A stretch of 64,000 bases of DNA. Source: Rhizophagus irregularis (Eukaryota; Glomeromycota; Glomeromycetes; Glomerales; Glomeraceae). A program made the position numbers and the translations under genes. The notes under the pieces were generated by a model. It saw only the letters and a program-made list of their open reading frames with translations. It ran no database searches and was not told the origin of the DNA. The first letter of the stretch is position 1. Every line of letters begins with the position of its first letter. This document shows, piece after piece, positions 45,351 to 56,670 of the stretch. The stretch covers positions 186,001 through 250,000 of the forward strand of contig NC_089433.1 of assembly GCF_026210795.1 (NCBI RefSeq), given 5' to 3'.

Positions 45351-46320
45351 CTAGCCAGTATTTTATGGGACCCACCGTAGCACAGTTGAATTGTAGTGCG
45401 ATGGGTTGGTGACGTGATCATCTGATTTTTTATTTTTTTTATTTTTTATTTATTGCGCATAAAAAAATAATAATAAAAATGTTCACATAAAATAAATAAA
45501 TAATAAAAAAAATGAATATAATGAAATTTTTCATGTAACATTCATGCGGATAAAGTATTTTAATGAATTTATTTGTTATTTTTTTATTTATTGAATTTGT
45601 TATAATGCTGTTAAATAATAGGTAGGGACAGTTTTTGTTGAGAACATGTGGAAGTCTCTAGTATTCGTGAATGACATTAGGATAAACCATAAACGCTGAT
45701 CCATCGAGGTGAGATATGTTGACATTGTCCCATGTGGAGCACCTGCTGAGGGCGGACCAGAAGATATTACTGTCTAATGTGAGTGTGACTTTCGGTAGGG
45801 TCAATCCTTGAGTCTTGTGGACAGTGAGCGTGAAGCAATTTTGCAATGGAAACTGGGTGTGTCACGTTGTTATTGAAATAATGGGTATGTTTGTAAACAT
45901 CAACGTCTATTATTGATCCCCTAACACTCAGATACACTGTTCAGGTAGTTTTACGTTAGTAACTACTCCTATGGTACCGTTACATATACCATACTCGATC
46001 AGGGATTATTTAGGTACATCACGCGAGCCCCTGGTTGCAAATAAACGAAATTAGGTTGTTTTTGATTTGAATATGTGGCGTGAATGTAATGTGAGGGGTC
46101 CCATTGGTCAGAATTCAGAAAATTGGACACTTGCGATAGTAAGAAATTGTTGGAAGGAACAGTGAGTAAGTTAGTGTTGATTTGTTGGGTAGAATTTGTT
46201 CCATGTTTGTGGGGAGATGTTATTTATTCGTACCTCTTCTAAAAGTCGGTAGAAAGTCATATCATGCTTCACCTCAATCCAAAATTCATTTGGTTCTCGG
46301 TTTTCCTAAATAATTATGAA
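45351..46320 (-). mobile_element. Helitron relic: helicase C-terminus and probable 3' terminus
   Basis: Minus-strand frames encode the end of a PIF1-like Helitron helicase: NEFWIEVKHDMTFYRLLEEV (from about 46290), VYLQPGARVMYLNN (about 46040), SIIDVDVYKHTHYF (about 45920), then NCFTLTVHKTQGLTLPKVTL and SALSRCSTWDNV (45846-45658). Frameshifts separate the pieces, and motif VI has lost several residues before ALSRC. About 260 bp further on, an imperfect hairpin (CCCATCGCACTACA paired with TGTGCTACGGTGGG) precedes CTAG at 45354-45351 and a T. This is the expected place and form of a Helitron 3' end. Rep and the N-terminal helicase motifs are missing. Confidence 0.65.
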
Positions 46321-49083
46321 AAATTACAGATTATTTACATAGTTAACATTGTGTTATTAGAGAAGTGCAAATAGAGGTCAAACGCGAAAAGTTCTTCATG
46401 CGTGCGATGTTCAGAAAATATTATGTATATATCTCATGTGAGAGTGTCATGATTTGATCATAAAATTCCGTTTTTTCCTAATATAAACATCCAAGTGATC
46501 TGTGTTATCAAACATTACGTAAAAAAAATCATTTTTCATAAAAAACGTTGGTATATTACGAAATTTTATTTTAATTTCTTACTTCATTAGTTTTAATTAA
46601 ATTTACTATTTATTAATTAAAAAATTTTTTTAAAAAATATAAATAAGACACTATTAGGAGTAGGAGTAGGATTAGGAGTAGGATTAGGATTATTAAATAG
46701 ATTAATTAAATAGATTACTAAATAGATTAATAAATTTACAACCATTTTTTTTCCAAATTCGCCTAGTAAAATCAAAAATTATACCTTTTTTATTAAAAAC
46801 ACTACATGATATAACACACACAAACCATACATAATAGGAAAAAAATAGTAGCTGTTCTATACTACAAAATTGTGATACATCACATTATCACATTTACACA
46901 GTAACTCGGGAAAATTTTACTCGGAGAAACTCGTGATATGTATATCTAAATAATATCATTTTTATTCCGTCGTATAATTTCTAATAATAGAATTTTTCAA
47001 TAAATTTATGAATTTAAATAGAATCTTGGTTTAAATTTTTCCATATTTGCAACTTGAACATTTTTTTGAGTTTTTGAATTTTTTATGTCATTTAGACTAA
47101 AATGCATATAAAAATTCATATATAAAGCGGATACAAGAGAATTTTTCTTTCTTTTAACAAAATACTTTCTTTCCTTTGGGCTTCTCTTCTCATATAATTT
47201 TTTTTTATTTGTGTATTTAAACATTTAACAAACCAATTGGAGGGGTTACTTGACTATTAAGTAAGATTATTCAAAAATTTATGAAAATTTCGTTAAAAAG
47301 TTATTTTTATAAAGCTGTTCTCCTTACGATCATTATGATTACTTTCTTCTTCAATATAACGTCAATAATGGATTAATTTATATAATAAAAAAAAATTTCT
47401 CGGAAGTCTTAATCCCTCTTTTTATGTACTGTGTTATTAATAACTCTCATAATGGAAAATATTGAAAGTAAAAAGAAGGAATAAAGAAATATTTACACAA
47501 TGAAATTTATTAAGTGAATTTATTGGTACACCGGAGTCGATCGAGTTGAATTTTATTTCGATATTTCGATGTGTTTTAAAATCAAATATTTTTTGACACG
47601 ATAATCGTTCGAGGAATACTTATCAATTCGTACAATATTATAATTGACATCCACCACATACATGCATGAATTGTATTTGCGCATCTTTTAACCACTGTTA
47701 AGTCAGTTCTATCAGAAAATTCGTTCCACTGGATAAAAATAATTTTGAATAATTTTAATACGAACTATTTGCTAATTTAGTACTGAAAAAATCTTTTGAT
47801 TTATTATTACACGATCGACAACTGATTATTTTTTTGTAGTACAAAACAATTCACACTATACAATTAAAACGTGATTTACTGTTGGTATATTATTTATTAA
47901 ATAAAGACATAATTTGACTCAAAAGTATTGAACTAAACCGAACGATGAGGACAAATGTTTTACGCATATAACGTGCTTTTTTTAGTAAAATTATTATTAA
48001 ATAGCGAAATCTTGGAATTGTTTGTGAAAAAATTTAACAAAAAAAAAAAAGAATTAGTGGAATTAGATCTGGTTGTTAGATGACGTATCAAAGAATTTTC
48101 TGTTTTGTAATCAACATCATAGTGAACGTTGCTATAACTCTTTAAGAACAGATTAATATTGAAGAATATGTGAAACACCGGTTTCTTCGATTGTTGTTCT
48201 TGATTGAAATGCACGGTTAAATGTGACTGTACAAAACGAGATACACATAGTCATATGGAATAAAAAATTTAATAAACGGGTTCTCATACAATCTATCATA
48301 TAACCATATTGCTTAGTGGGGAAAATGATCCTTCCGGCCAACTTACCTAAGGCTTTCTAAATTTATCTATTAGTCCTAAGAAATTGGCTTATAGCGTACT
48401 GCATGTTATCGATAATTAAATATAATTACGGGTTCTAAGAAGCAGGCACAAACGTAATTTTTCCCCAAAAGAGAATAGTTCTAGGCAATAGATAATTGCC
48501 TTGTTTCATAGCAACCAATAATATTCTTGTACGACCAATCTGATATTATGACTAATACATATCACGTAATTCAATAAAATTGGATTTTCACGTACGTCAT
48601 TGGATGTCGGTAAAATGGATACCCGTGAACCTAGCCAATTTAGGATTTTTTTTTTTTTAAATTGATTAATACGCACAAAGGTTTTCATAGATGTATACCA
48701 ACTGGTTTTTTATTATCATGATCAAACCGATGGGGTCTTCATTTATCCATATTTTGTAACCGGGAATGCTTTTCACGGGGTCTCCCAAAAATCCGACACC
48801 AAAATCCCGATAATTGGTTGACACGGTCCTATTTTAAAGATTTTTGATCATCAAAAAAAAAAAATCATTCCGTTAAAATACTGTTTTTCCAATAGTATTT
48901 TTTTAAAAAAATTTATGATCATCAAGTATTTGATAATAACGTAAAATTTATAATATAATTATAAATTACTAATAAATTTGGTAATATGTTTAAACTTTTT
49001 ATTCAATAATAAATTTAAAAATAATCTATAAACTAAAAAAAAATGTGTCGTGTGTATATATTTTTATGTTTAAAGCGAAACTT
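46321..49083. other. Long AT-rich intergenic region
   Basis: About 2.8 kb without a recognised gene. It contains a short hexamer-like repeat at 46651-46690 (next entry). Confidence 0.45.
46651..46690. repeat. Short TAGGAG/TAGGAT microsatellite
   Basis: Alternating TAGGAG and TAGGAT units, six to seven in a row. They resemble TTAGGG but no true telomeric unit is present. Confidence 0.7.
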
Positions 49084-51160
49084 TTATGCTTGCTTTGATT
49101 TTTTTCTATCAAATAAAGAATTTGAAGTATATTTAATCAATTTGAATGCAATTCCAATAAGTGCAAGAATGATAATAAATAAAACTCCATAAACGTCAAG
49201 ATTATTTGCTTTAATAAATCCCATTCTAGACTCAGCAGGTATCCATTCTTTTAAAAAGTCGTCATCTAAATATTCATTTAAACCACTACTATATAACATA
49301 TATTCAATTAAATCGGCTGCTCTATATTTTCTATTACTATTAATTCTGGCTAGATATTTCATTCTCTTTGAATTCTTCTTTATATGCTCATCATTTAATA
49401 AGAAATCGATTTTATTTAAAATATCTTTGACATCCAAAGCATTTTTATTTATTGATAATGCTATACCGGCTGATTTTAATTTTTGAGCGTTGCCCATCTG
49501 ATCACCAGCAAAAGGTAACACTAACATAGGAGTACCAGTATAAAGGGATTCATGAGTACTTCCTGCGCCTCCATGGCTAAAAAATAATTTCGTATTGGTG
49601 TGATTAAGTACAGCGAATTGTGGTGCAAATTTTGTAATATGAATATGTGGATGTATATTATTTAAGATTGGTAAAGTTTGAACTTGTGTACCATCAGTAA
49701 AGGTTAATGTTGGATTGAATTCATCTTTTGATGTCTCAGATAATGCCCAAATTACACCATCAACTATTTTATTGTTGATTGCTTCAATAAGTGATTGTAA
49801 AATTTTGGTGTTATTCTCGATAGTTGCGAAGAAACGTGTACCAAAAGCTACGTATAAAACTCGTTTGTGTCCATTTATAAAATCCGAGAGTTCAGGCGTA
49901 AGTGGGGGATATTCTTCTGATAATACTGGTCCAATTTCCTATTAAATTGAAGAATGAAAAAAAATTAATCTTTTATAATTTTTGCTAAACTTCATATAAC
50001 AATCCGTCCATCATCCGCTATAGAAGTATCCGTCAGTTTAATAATCCGAAGGATAAGTCCTTGAATATCCTCAGATTTCGGACGGATTTAACGTACGGAT
50101 CATTAATTACCTGAACATTTGGTGCCGTAGATTGTGGTAACTTTAAAATAAAAAGAAAAGACCATTATTTTTATGAGATAATTTTATCTAGTTTGTTGAA
50201 CTAATTATTAAAATTATTAAAATGTAAATTACCTCAAAACCGAAGAAAGTATCAATCAAAGCTAAGGAAACTTTTGGCACTATTTCCGATACCGATTTTA
50301 TATTCATTTGGTCTCTTATGTCATTTAATTGACGCACAAAAGGCTTATAAGCATAAGCTATTTCTAAAGGTTGTATTAAAGTACACCTAAACCTTTCAAA
50401 AAATGATTCATTTTCTAATGAGATATTACAGCCGAAAATCGGATCAGATTTATATGATTTAGGTTCCATCACTAAACAAAAGAGAAATTTTTTTCGTTAA
50501 GTGAGTTTTGCTATTAAAAAAAAAAGGAAAATATGATTATTTATAATTACTTTGCATAGATGCAATAAAACCAACAACAGGTTTATTTAGATTATTGCCA
50601 ACATCTATGCAAGCTTGGCTTGCCAAAACGTCACAAATGAATAAATCAATATTATTTTCTTTAGCAGTATTCTTGAATTTTTCATAAGTTACGTTGTAGG
50701 CTTCCGTAGCTAATCTCATAAGATGTATCAATATTTTATAATCGTCGTTGTCTTTATGAAGGTTACTACTATTTTTGGGAGTCAGGGTCTTAGATCCCAA
50801 TGTGATTTGTTTTAGACCTGGATATTCTGATGACGGTTCATATTTTCCTGTTGTTAATAATATTACCTATGAATCGAGAATATAAATAGGAGAAACTTAG
50901 ACCGACGACCAAACCATTATCACGTAGAATAAAAGAAAAACCCTTACGTTGTGGCCTCTTTCAATCAATATAGTAGCGACATCTAACACTGGTTTAAGAT
51001 GGCTTCTTCCTCCAAGAAAAGAACCGACCAAAATATTTTTAGGCGAACGCTCTATATCAATATTTCTAGGAACGTAATCTTGCGCCACGGCATTAACGTG
51101 GACTTGATTTAATAATAGGATGAGTATCGGTAATAAGAAAATAAGATTTTTATTAATCAT
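49084..51160 (-). CDS. UDP-glycosyltransferase (GT1/UGT type), membrane-anchored
   Basis: Five exons (51160-50948, 50866-50551, 50471-50233, 50140-50111, 49938-49084) join in phase to 550 residues. Exon 4 is a 30-nt micro-exon encoding LPQSTAPNVQ. A signal peptide (LIFLLPILILLLNQVHVNA) is followed by KNILVGSFLGGRSHLKPVLD, the usual N-terminal acceptor half with GGRSH. The C-terminal donor half has GPVLSEEYPPL, RVLYVAFGTRF and a UGT signature IHITKFAPQFAVLNH then FFSHGGAGSTHESLYTGTPM and PFAGDQMGNA. A transmembrane helix (VLFIIILALIGIAFKLI) and a basic tail KKSKQA end the protein, as in ER-resident animal-type UGTs. It likely transfers sugar from UDP-sugar to a lipophilic acceptor in the ER lumen; acceptor unknown. 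A lysine-rich end may act in ER retention. Confidence 0.9.
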
Positions 51161-51767
51161 TTTGATGTTTAATTTGATATTGGATATATTGAATCCAATA
51201 AAGGTAAAAACATCGCTTTATTTATACGTATTTTTTTTTATACTGATCGATTTTAAAATGCAAAATAATTTATTCGGTCAATCAATATTCCGAATTATTA
51301 TAATACTTTCCTTTCAAGTGATGATCTTTGCATTTTATGACAAAATATATGCATAAATTCAGATAATAGTGAATATTATAATTGTTTCAAAAAAGGAAAA
51401 AGGGGTTTCTTTAAATTTAAATTCTAATGATTAATGAAATGAACCGTAGAACAAATTTCTTTGATTTATCCGATTACGGATCTTTCATGGAAGGTCTTCT
51501 GTTTTTTATCTTGGAATGATTTTGGTTGATATGTTTTGTATCTTAAATTTATTTTTTGCAATTTGATGTAAATAAAATATTTAAAAATAAATTCATATAT
51601 AATTTACTTGAAAAAAAAGAATTCAAACATAATATAAACACATGATTGTTGTTGAAATGGTGAGTCGGATAAATTCATGTCAGGAGTTGGGTAATTTCAT
51701 GTCAGCCGGTTAATTTTCATGTCTCGGTAAATTGGATATCCGTGTAACCGCTGCAATTTTTATTAGT
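51161..51767. other. Promoter-side spacer of the UGT gene
   Basis: AT-rich. Near 51660-51760 the phrase AATTTCATGTC/AATTCATGTC recurs, and CGGTAAATTGGATATCCGTG resembles a phrase near 48608, suggesting an old dispersed repeat. Confidence 0.4.
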
Positions 51768-51969
51768 TACAGCTGATTTCAAAGAAGGTCGAGACACTTC
51801 GCAAATTTTAATGAACTCGAAAATATTCGGTAAAGCTTGATATAAATAAAAATTATACGCTAATTTTAGAGTACTATTCCGAGAATGGTGGTATAATTTT
51901 ATCTTATTTTGAGCTTTACTGAATATTTCCGAGTTCTTTAATTTGCTACATTATGAAATCGGCTGTAAT
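51768..51969. mobile_element. TIR element (MITE), about 202 bp
   Basis: The left arm from TTACAGCTGATTTCA through GAACTCGAAAATATTCGGTA pairs with the inverted right arm ending GAAATCGGCTGTAA. Arms are about 55 bp with scattered mismatches. No ORF. Confidence 0.7.
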
Positions 51970-52080
51970 ATTACTGCAAAAATTCGAAATATAGTGTACA
52001 CTTGAAAATTTTTATTGTCGTTGTGTCGTTGTCGGGTACTCGGGTTACTCGGCTAGTCGGGATATTAGAAAGATACATAA

Positions 52081-52425
52081 CACGTGACATATATATGATG
52101 GCGTAGTATAAAGTATATTGGAGTATAATTGTATGTAAACATATCAATATATAAATATAAATTAATAAATAAATTGACATTTTCTTTGGAATTTTGTTTG
52201 AATACCTGTCCAATTTGTCTTATTTGTTTAGATTGTTCAAAATCCTTTCAATTATTAATAAACGAAATTGTTTATTTAGTATTGATTTTAGCATCATACA
52301 AAAAATCAAAAGAAAATAACACGGGTATACTTTAATAAAATTTTAATATAACATAATTACATTATATAGTATATACAATTATACTTTATTATACTTATAC
52401 TACGCCATCATATATATGCCACGTC
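52081..52425. mobile_element. TIR element (MITE), about 345 bp, next to the CRN header gene
   Basis: ACGTGACATATATATGATGG and the following CGTAGTATAA...TATAATTGTA (52082 on) are inverted at 52375-52424 (TACAATTATACTTTATTATA ... ATATATGCCACGT). Arms are about 50 bp. It lies about 140 bp upstream of the ATG at 52569 and may contribute promoter sequence. Confidence 0.75.
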
Positions 52426-52568
52426 TCCTTTGGTATGTAGAAGTTCAGCCAACTTTCCCGCAAAAATCATTCCCGTTAAATAACAAAACAAGGTATGTAT
52501 TATGCCAGAAGATATGTATGCATGGGAGCGAAACTTTCTCACAATGGCCTTGTATATAGGAAAGCGAG

Positions 52569-52985
52569 ATGTCTGATAAGACTGAGGTACCTGATAAGTC
52601 CAAAACGCCTGACAAGCTTGACATTATTCTTAATTGTTTCATCCCCAGTGAAGAAGTGAACGATATTTTTGAAGTAACGATATCTAACGCTAATGTCAAT
52701 AGAGTCTCTTCTTTTGCGGAGGCAATCAGAAACCATCGTCTAGATCGATTTCAGGATATTGTTTCGACCAGTTTTGCTTTATATAAGGTTGGGTTCGTAG
52801 CTGATAGCGTTATAATCCAAACCTTAAGCAACAACAATGTATTCATAGTAGAGGGATCAGTAAGAATGGGACTACAAGACACAATTTTTAGTCATTTACT
52901 CACACAGCCCCAGCGTATCTATTCTGGTGAAAAGGGAATCAATGTTATCGTATATCCTCCTACTGAAACAGTGCCACACAAATAA
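52569..52985 (+). CDS. Crinkler (CRN)-type header, stand-alone 138 residues
   Basis: An intronless ORF. After a short charged start (SDKTEVPDKSKTPDK), LDIILNCFIPSEEVNDIFEV and ALYKVGFVADSV follow the ubiquitin-like CRN header pattern. It closes with INVIVYPPTETVPHK, matching the conserved HVIVQPP-like end of glomeromycete CRN headers. A stop follows immediately, so no ATPase, nuclease or kinase effector part is attached. CRN headers are thought to direct translocation in oomycetes; in AM fungi no classic signal peptide is usual and none is seen here. It could be a truncated gene, an antagonist of full CRNs, or a decaying fragment. A MITE precedes it and another follows. Confidence 0.65.
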   Translation: MSDKTEVPDKSKTPDKLDIILNCFIPSEEVNDIFEVTISNANVNRVSSFAEAIRNHRLDRFQDIVSTSFALYKVGFVADSVIIQTLSNNNVFIVEGSVRMGLQDTIFSHLLTQPQRIYSGEKGINVIVYPPTETVPHK

Positions 52986-53181
52986 TTAGTATTTTTAAAT
53001 TCATACCAATGTAACGGTGATATATTCACAAATTAATTTTTGTATCAGTTGCTTCGGCAATGTTTTTTTATTTCATAAATAAAGCATATACAGTATTACG
53101 CTCTTGTCATAAATCTTGAAAAATGTCACGTGTAATGATGTAATACTGCATCGCCTAATTGCATAAATATCTGTTATTCTA

Positions 53182-53559
53182 CAGCCAAATAGGATCATGC
53201 TTTTTTCATCATGCTGATATTTTTTTTATTAATCTACCATTCATAATTATAATTGATATTTTTGACGTTGTTTAATTAATAGTTTATTGGTCAGTCTAAT
53301 AGGATCATGCAGATTTTGACGGACTGATATTTTTTGATAATTGATATTTTTCTTTTAATGGCTAAATATCAAATATATTTGCAGTTTACTTATACTTTTT
53401 ATATACTCTTACTATAATAATAGCATGATCTTGCGTGACTGACGCAATAATCTAGTTATTGGTTATGGTGGATAAAATATCGTGTCACCCCTTCAGGGTG
53501 ACCGATATTTTACCCCCCCCCCTAACCAATAACTATTATAAGATGATCCTATTTGGCTG
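53182..53559. mobile_element. TIR element with TA flanks (MITE), 378 bp
   Basis: CAGCCAAATAGGATCATG at the left is inverted at the right (ATGATCCTATTTGGCTG), and TA flanks both ends, as in Tc1/mariner-derived elements. A second internal palindrome spans about 53453-53540 (AGTTATTGGTTA ... TAACCAATAACT) around TGTCACCCC/GGGTGACCG. AATAGGATCATGCAG also recurs at 53300. Confidence 0.8.
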
Positions 53560-53702
53560 TACAATAAATATAATACATTAGCTAATACAAAAAAATCTCT
53601 TCCGAGCGCTTTACTTTGGAAACCAAAATATTTTTATATCCATAAACCAACTGCAGTCGAGTGCATAAATTTTTCACAAGCACAAACATACATATATAAA
53701 CT

Positions 53703-54740
53703 ATGTCTTTACAAGCTTTTACACCTTCTTCTCCAAGCTCAATAACAGAAGAAGTTTCTTCTTAAACGATGTTGGACGTTGCTAAGGGTTTTAATACAGA
53801 GGAGCTTATCGAATATTTGGGAGGAAAGACTTAAAACTAGATGAGGATGATATTAAAATTCTTTGTAAAGAGAAAATTGCTGGTCTTGCCTTTCTTGAGT
53901 CAACATAAGAAGAGTTTCACAGTATACTAGGTTTAGCATTAGGGCCAGCAAAAACACTTACAAAGTTTATTGAAGGTCTTGGTCAAAAATTACGTCATTA
54001 TTCCTCATATAAAACTCTCGATGACTTGAAGGAAATGTTGCGTAAAAATAAGGTCAATGGGAAGATATAACAAACATCAAACAGTTTACTCCTGGTAGGT
54101 AATTAATTAATTTTCGAAACTGACTAGTTAGGTATATTAACCTGCAGTCTTCGAGGATATTGATGATGATGGTAAGGTGTTCGAACACTTTATGGAGGAC
54201 ATTATCTTAAAACTTTCGAATGTAGAGACAATAACCAACGCTAACGAGCCACATTTTCACTTTTTAACATATTAGAAACATTGATGATGGTTTATTTCTT
54301 AGATCTGGCGAAACTTGAAAGTGCATTCCAAACAAATAAGAAAAAATGAACTGCGGAACAAGCATTCGGGAATGACTATTTTGACTATATCTATGGTATT
54401 GTGACCACAGGTGCAGAGTGGCATTTTATCATATACTCCTGATGATATATACTCTACGAGTGGAAGCAAATACCAAATTAATCTCACGAAGACTGCCGTT
54501 AAAGAAAACCTAGAATTGCTTCAAAGCAACGTGAAAAGGGTAATAGGCATTATTGTTAGGTTGTTGAAGGATCGTGTTAATGTAGATAGTTCTCCGGCTA
54601 GTAAGAGGGCTAGAATCAAAAATTTATCAATAAATAATATGTATCCTGGGCTACGTCCTGAACTTTTGTATTTATTTTCGCATGTAATAATAAAAAAAAT
54701 TTCTTGGCAAAAACCCGTTAACAAGTTGACAGGTTGATGA
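53703..54740 (+). pseudogene. SAM-domain protein of an expanded glomeromycete family, broken
   Basis: The ATG at 53703 opens SLQAFTPSSPSSITEEVSS, then TAA at 53763. The next frame has MLDVAKGFNTEELIEYL and, after a one-base shift, DDIKILCKEKIAGLAFLEST, another stop, and ILGLALGPAKTLTKFIEGLG: a SAM domain. TLDDLKEMLRKNKVNG, a shift, FEDIDDDGKVFEHFMEDIIL, DYFDYIYGIVTTGAEWHFIL and finally LLKDRVNVDSSPASKRARI (to 54630) follow in order. I recognise this layout from Rhizophagus SAM proteins, whose C-terminal half has a restriction-endonuclease-like feel; that is from memory, not tested. At least three stops and three shifts make it non-functional. Confidence 0.7.
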
Positions 54741-55230
54741 AATAATCTACATATTTTTCCAAGACCACGTGGTCCCGGAAATTTTAAAAATTTAAAACAA
54801 GAAATTTAAAAAATAAATTTAAATTAAAAACGTTAGTAGGGTTTACGGGTTTACATACTACATACGCCACAAAATATCATATGATCGTGATTTTTTTGAT
54901 GGGTTAGTTGATGAAATGGTTACATGCTTTCTTTTATAACAGTTGTTCGTTTGAAAAAGTTTAGCCAATAAATATTATTTTTACTAATAAAAATATTCTT
55001 TAAATTAAAAACATGATGAAATTTTGTGAAAAAATACCATGAAATTCTTTATTATTTAATATATTTGTATTTTTCAATGTAAATTATATTAATAGAAAAA
55101 TGAAATGAGATAGGGAATGGGATTTGGTTTGCCATCCCATTAATATGGGTAGCATGTATATATGTACGAGCCTCAGTATATCAAGAGAAATTGATTAAGT
55201 ATATTATCTCTAAAAAAAATACTATTTTTT
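54741..55230. other. Intergenic DNA, no gene recognised
   Basis: AT-rich spacer holding the 3' side of the secreted-protein gene that ends at 55231. Confidence 0.45.
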
Positions 55231-55869
55231 TTAAGCCGCAGCTCCAAAAGCAGCGAAATAACTAGTTACTCTCGCAGTACCGCTAAATGAGAAACATGAT
55301 CCAAAATCTCCATCTTCATTACTTTTATAACTCCGGAGTATTGTGCTTACATTGTGTAGATTCGAGGTAGCTGCAATTTCTTGATTATTCAGATATATAG
55401 CAAATTGATCTACTTGTATCGGATTGCCATCCACATCATATGTTGTCGCTCCGACTGATATATCTAATGCTTCTCCTCTTCCGTATGAAGCAGTACCTGA
55501 ACAGGAAATTAAATTATTTTTATTGTCCCATTTTATGTACGAGCTAGCACACTGTGCTTGTGCGTTGTTCTCTGTTAAAAAATAATCAACACAAACTTCG
55601 GCGCCATTACATTGAATAGTATCTGATGTAAAAGTGCCTGGCAAATCTTTATTTGCGCATATAACCGTCATTGATGACTTCGTAGCGCACCAGGAGTTTA
55701 CAAGCTCACTGTAGTTATGGTCTTTACAGACGGGAGTTGTTGTTCTTTTGGAAATTAAAGTCCCATTCTTTGTTGATTCCTCTAGAGGTACTCCTACGAC
55801 CATAGTTGTGATCGCAATCAAAAAGAAAATACACAATTTAGCAAACATATTCTTTTTATTAGAATGCAA
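55231..55869 (-). CDS. Small cysteine-rich secreted protein, 212 residues
   Basis: An intronless ORF starting at ATG 55869 (an inner ATG at residue 8 would also keep the signal). A clear signal peptide (FAKLCIFFLIAITTMVVGVP) is followed by a short acidic propeptide ending ISKR (residues 39-42), a Kex2-type site. The mature part of about 170 residues has eight Cys, enough for four disulfides (PVC, WCATK, VICANK, QCNGAEVC, QCASS, ISCSG, GSCFSF). It contains Gly/Ser/Thr-rich beta-like stretches, and ends in FAAFGAAA. No enzyme motif is seen. It could be a wall protein or a secreted symbiosis effector; the family is not recognised. Confidence 0.75.
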   Translation of the reverse strand: MHSNKKNMFAKLCIFFLIAITTMVVGVPLEESTKNGTLISKRTTTPVCKDHNYSELVNSWCATKSSMTVICANKDLPGTFTSDTIQCNGAEVCVDYFLTENNAQAQCASSYIKWDNKNNLISCSGTASYGRGEALDISVGATTYDVDGNPIQVDQFAIYLNNQEIAATSNLHNVSTILRSYKSNEDGDFGSCFSFSGTARVTSYFAAFGAAA

Positions 55870-56341
55870 AAGAATAAGAAAAGGAAATGGAAAGTTTTAA
55901 GTTGTTCTTGTAGAAGGATAACGTTTATGAGAATTTATCTTGAATTTTATAACATAGTCATTCTCTGTATTTATTTATTTTCACGTCCTAATCACTCCCA
56001 AATAATTTTAATTTAGTTTATTTTGTCTTACATAGTTGATTGATAATGATAAAAAAGGTGCTACATGTAAAAAAAAACCTGCATTTATTCTATTTATTCT
56101 CTGATTGTCGCGACATACGATGGTTCGCAAATCATCTGTGAAACTGTAAATCTTACCATGATGGCGGCGGTCGCGTTGTTTATATTTATCTCTGCGACTT
56201 AGAATTTTTTTGTGGTCCGATCTCTATTTGTCACTTGCATAAAATGTCACTCCCTTTATGCAGTGTAACAACATATTAATATTTGTGGGTAAGATAATCC
56301 CGAAATAATTTATCGATCCCCGAAAAATATAGGTATATTCC
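55870..56341. other. Promoter side of the secreted-protein gene
   Basis: AT-rich with a GC-richer patch near 56110-56200. No gene recognised. Confidence 0.4.
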
Positions 56342-56492
56342 GTCTTTCTTTCTTTTTTTTTTCGTAAAAGGCTCATAATTCCGGAATTAATAAGGAATTT
56401 ATCGAATCGTTTACATTTTCCGTGAATGGATCCGTGAAAGGCTCATTTTTACAGAGTTTTTACAGAAATAACGGATTAAATTTTTTTATAGG
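56342..56492. repeat. Dispersed repeat, copy 2 (first copy at 30351-30501)
   Basis: Same order of AAAAGGCTCAT, TTCCGGAATTAATAA, CCGTGAATGGATCCGTGAAA and TTTTTACAGAAATAACGGAT as the 30-kb copy, with a small internal deletion after AATTAATAA. Confidence 0.8.
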
Positions 56493-56670
56493 GATTCAGT
56501 ACTAGTACGAATTTGTAAATCTGTACGGTTGATCATTATATTCTGCAATTAAGAATGAATATGAATAAAATTTGTGACTCCTCGGATGATGAACCGAAGA
56601 AAAAGTAGAAAAAGAACACAAAAAGACTGGATAGTCTGCTTTTCCCTCTGTTTCCAATTTGACTTAATTT

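Noticed and set aside
46651-46690. Telomere-like repeat
   Set aside because: Units are TAGGAG and TAGGAT in a short run; no TTAGGG unit, so an interstitial telomere is not supported.
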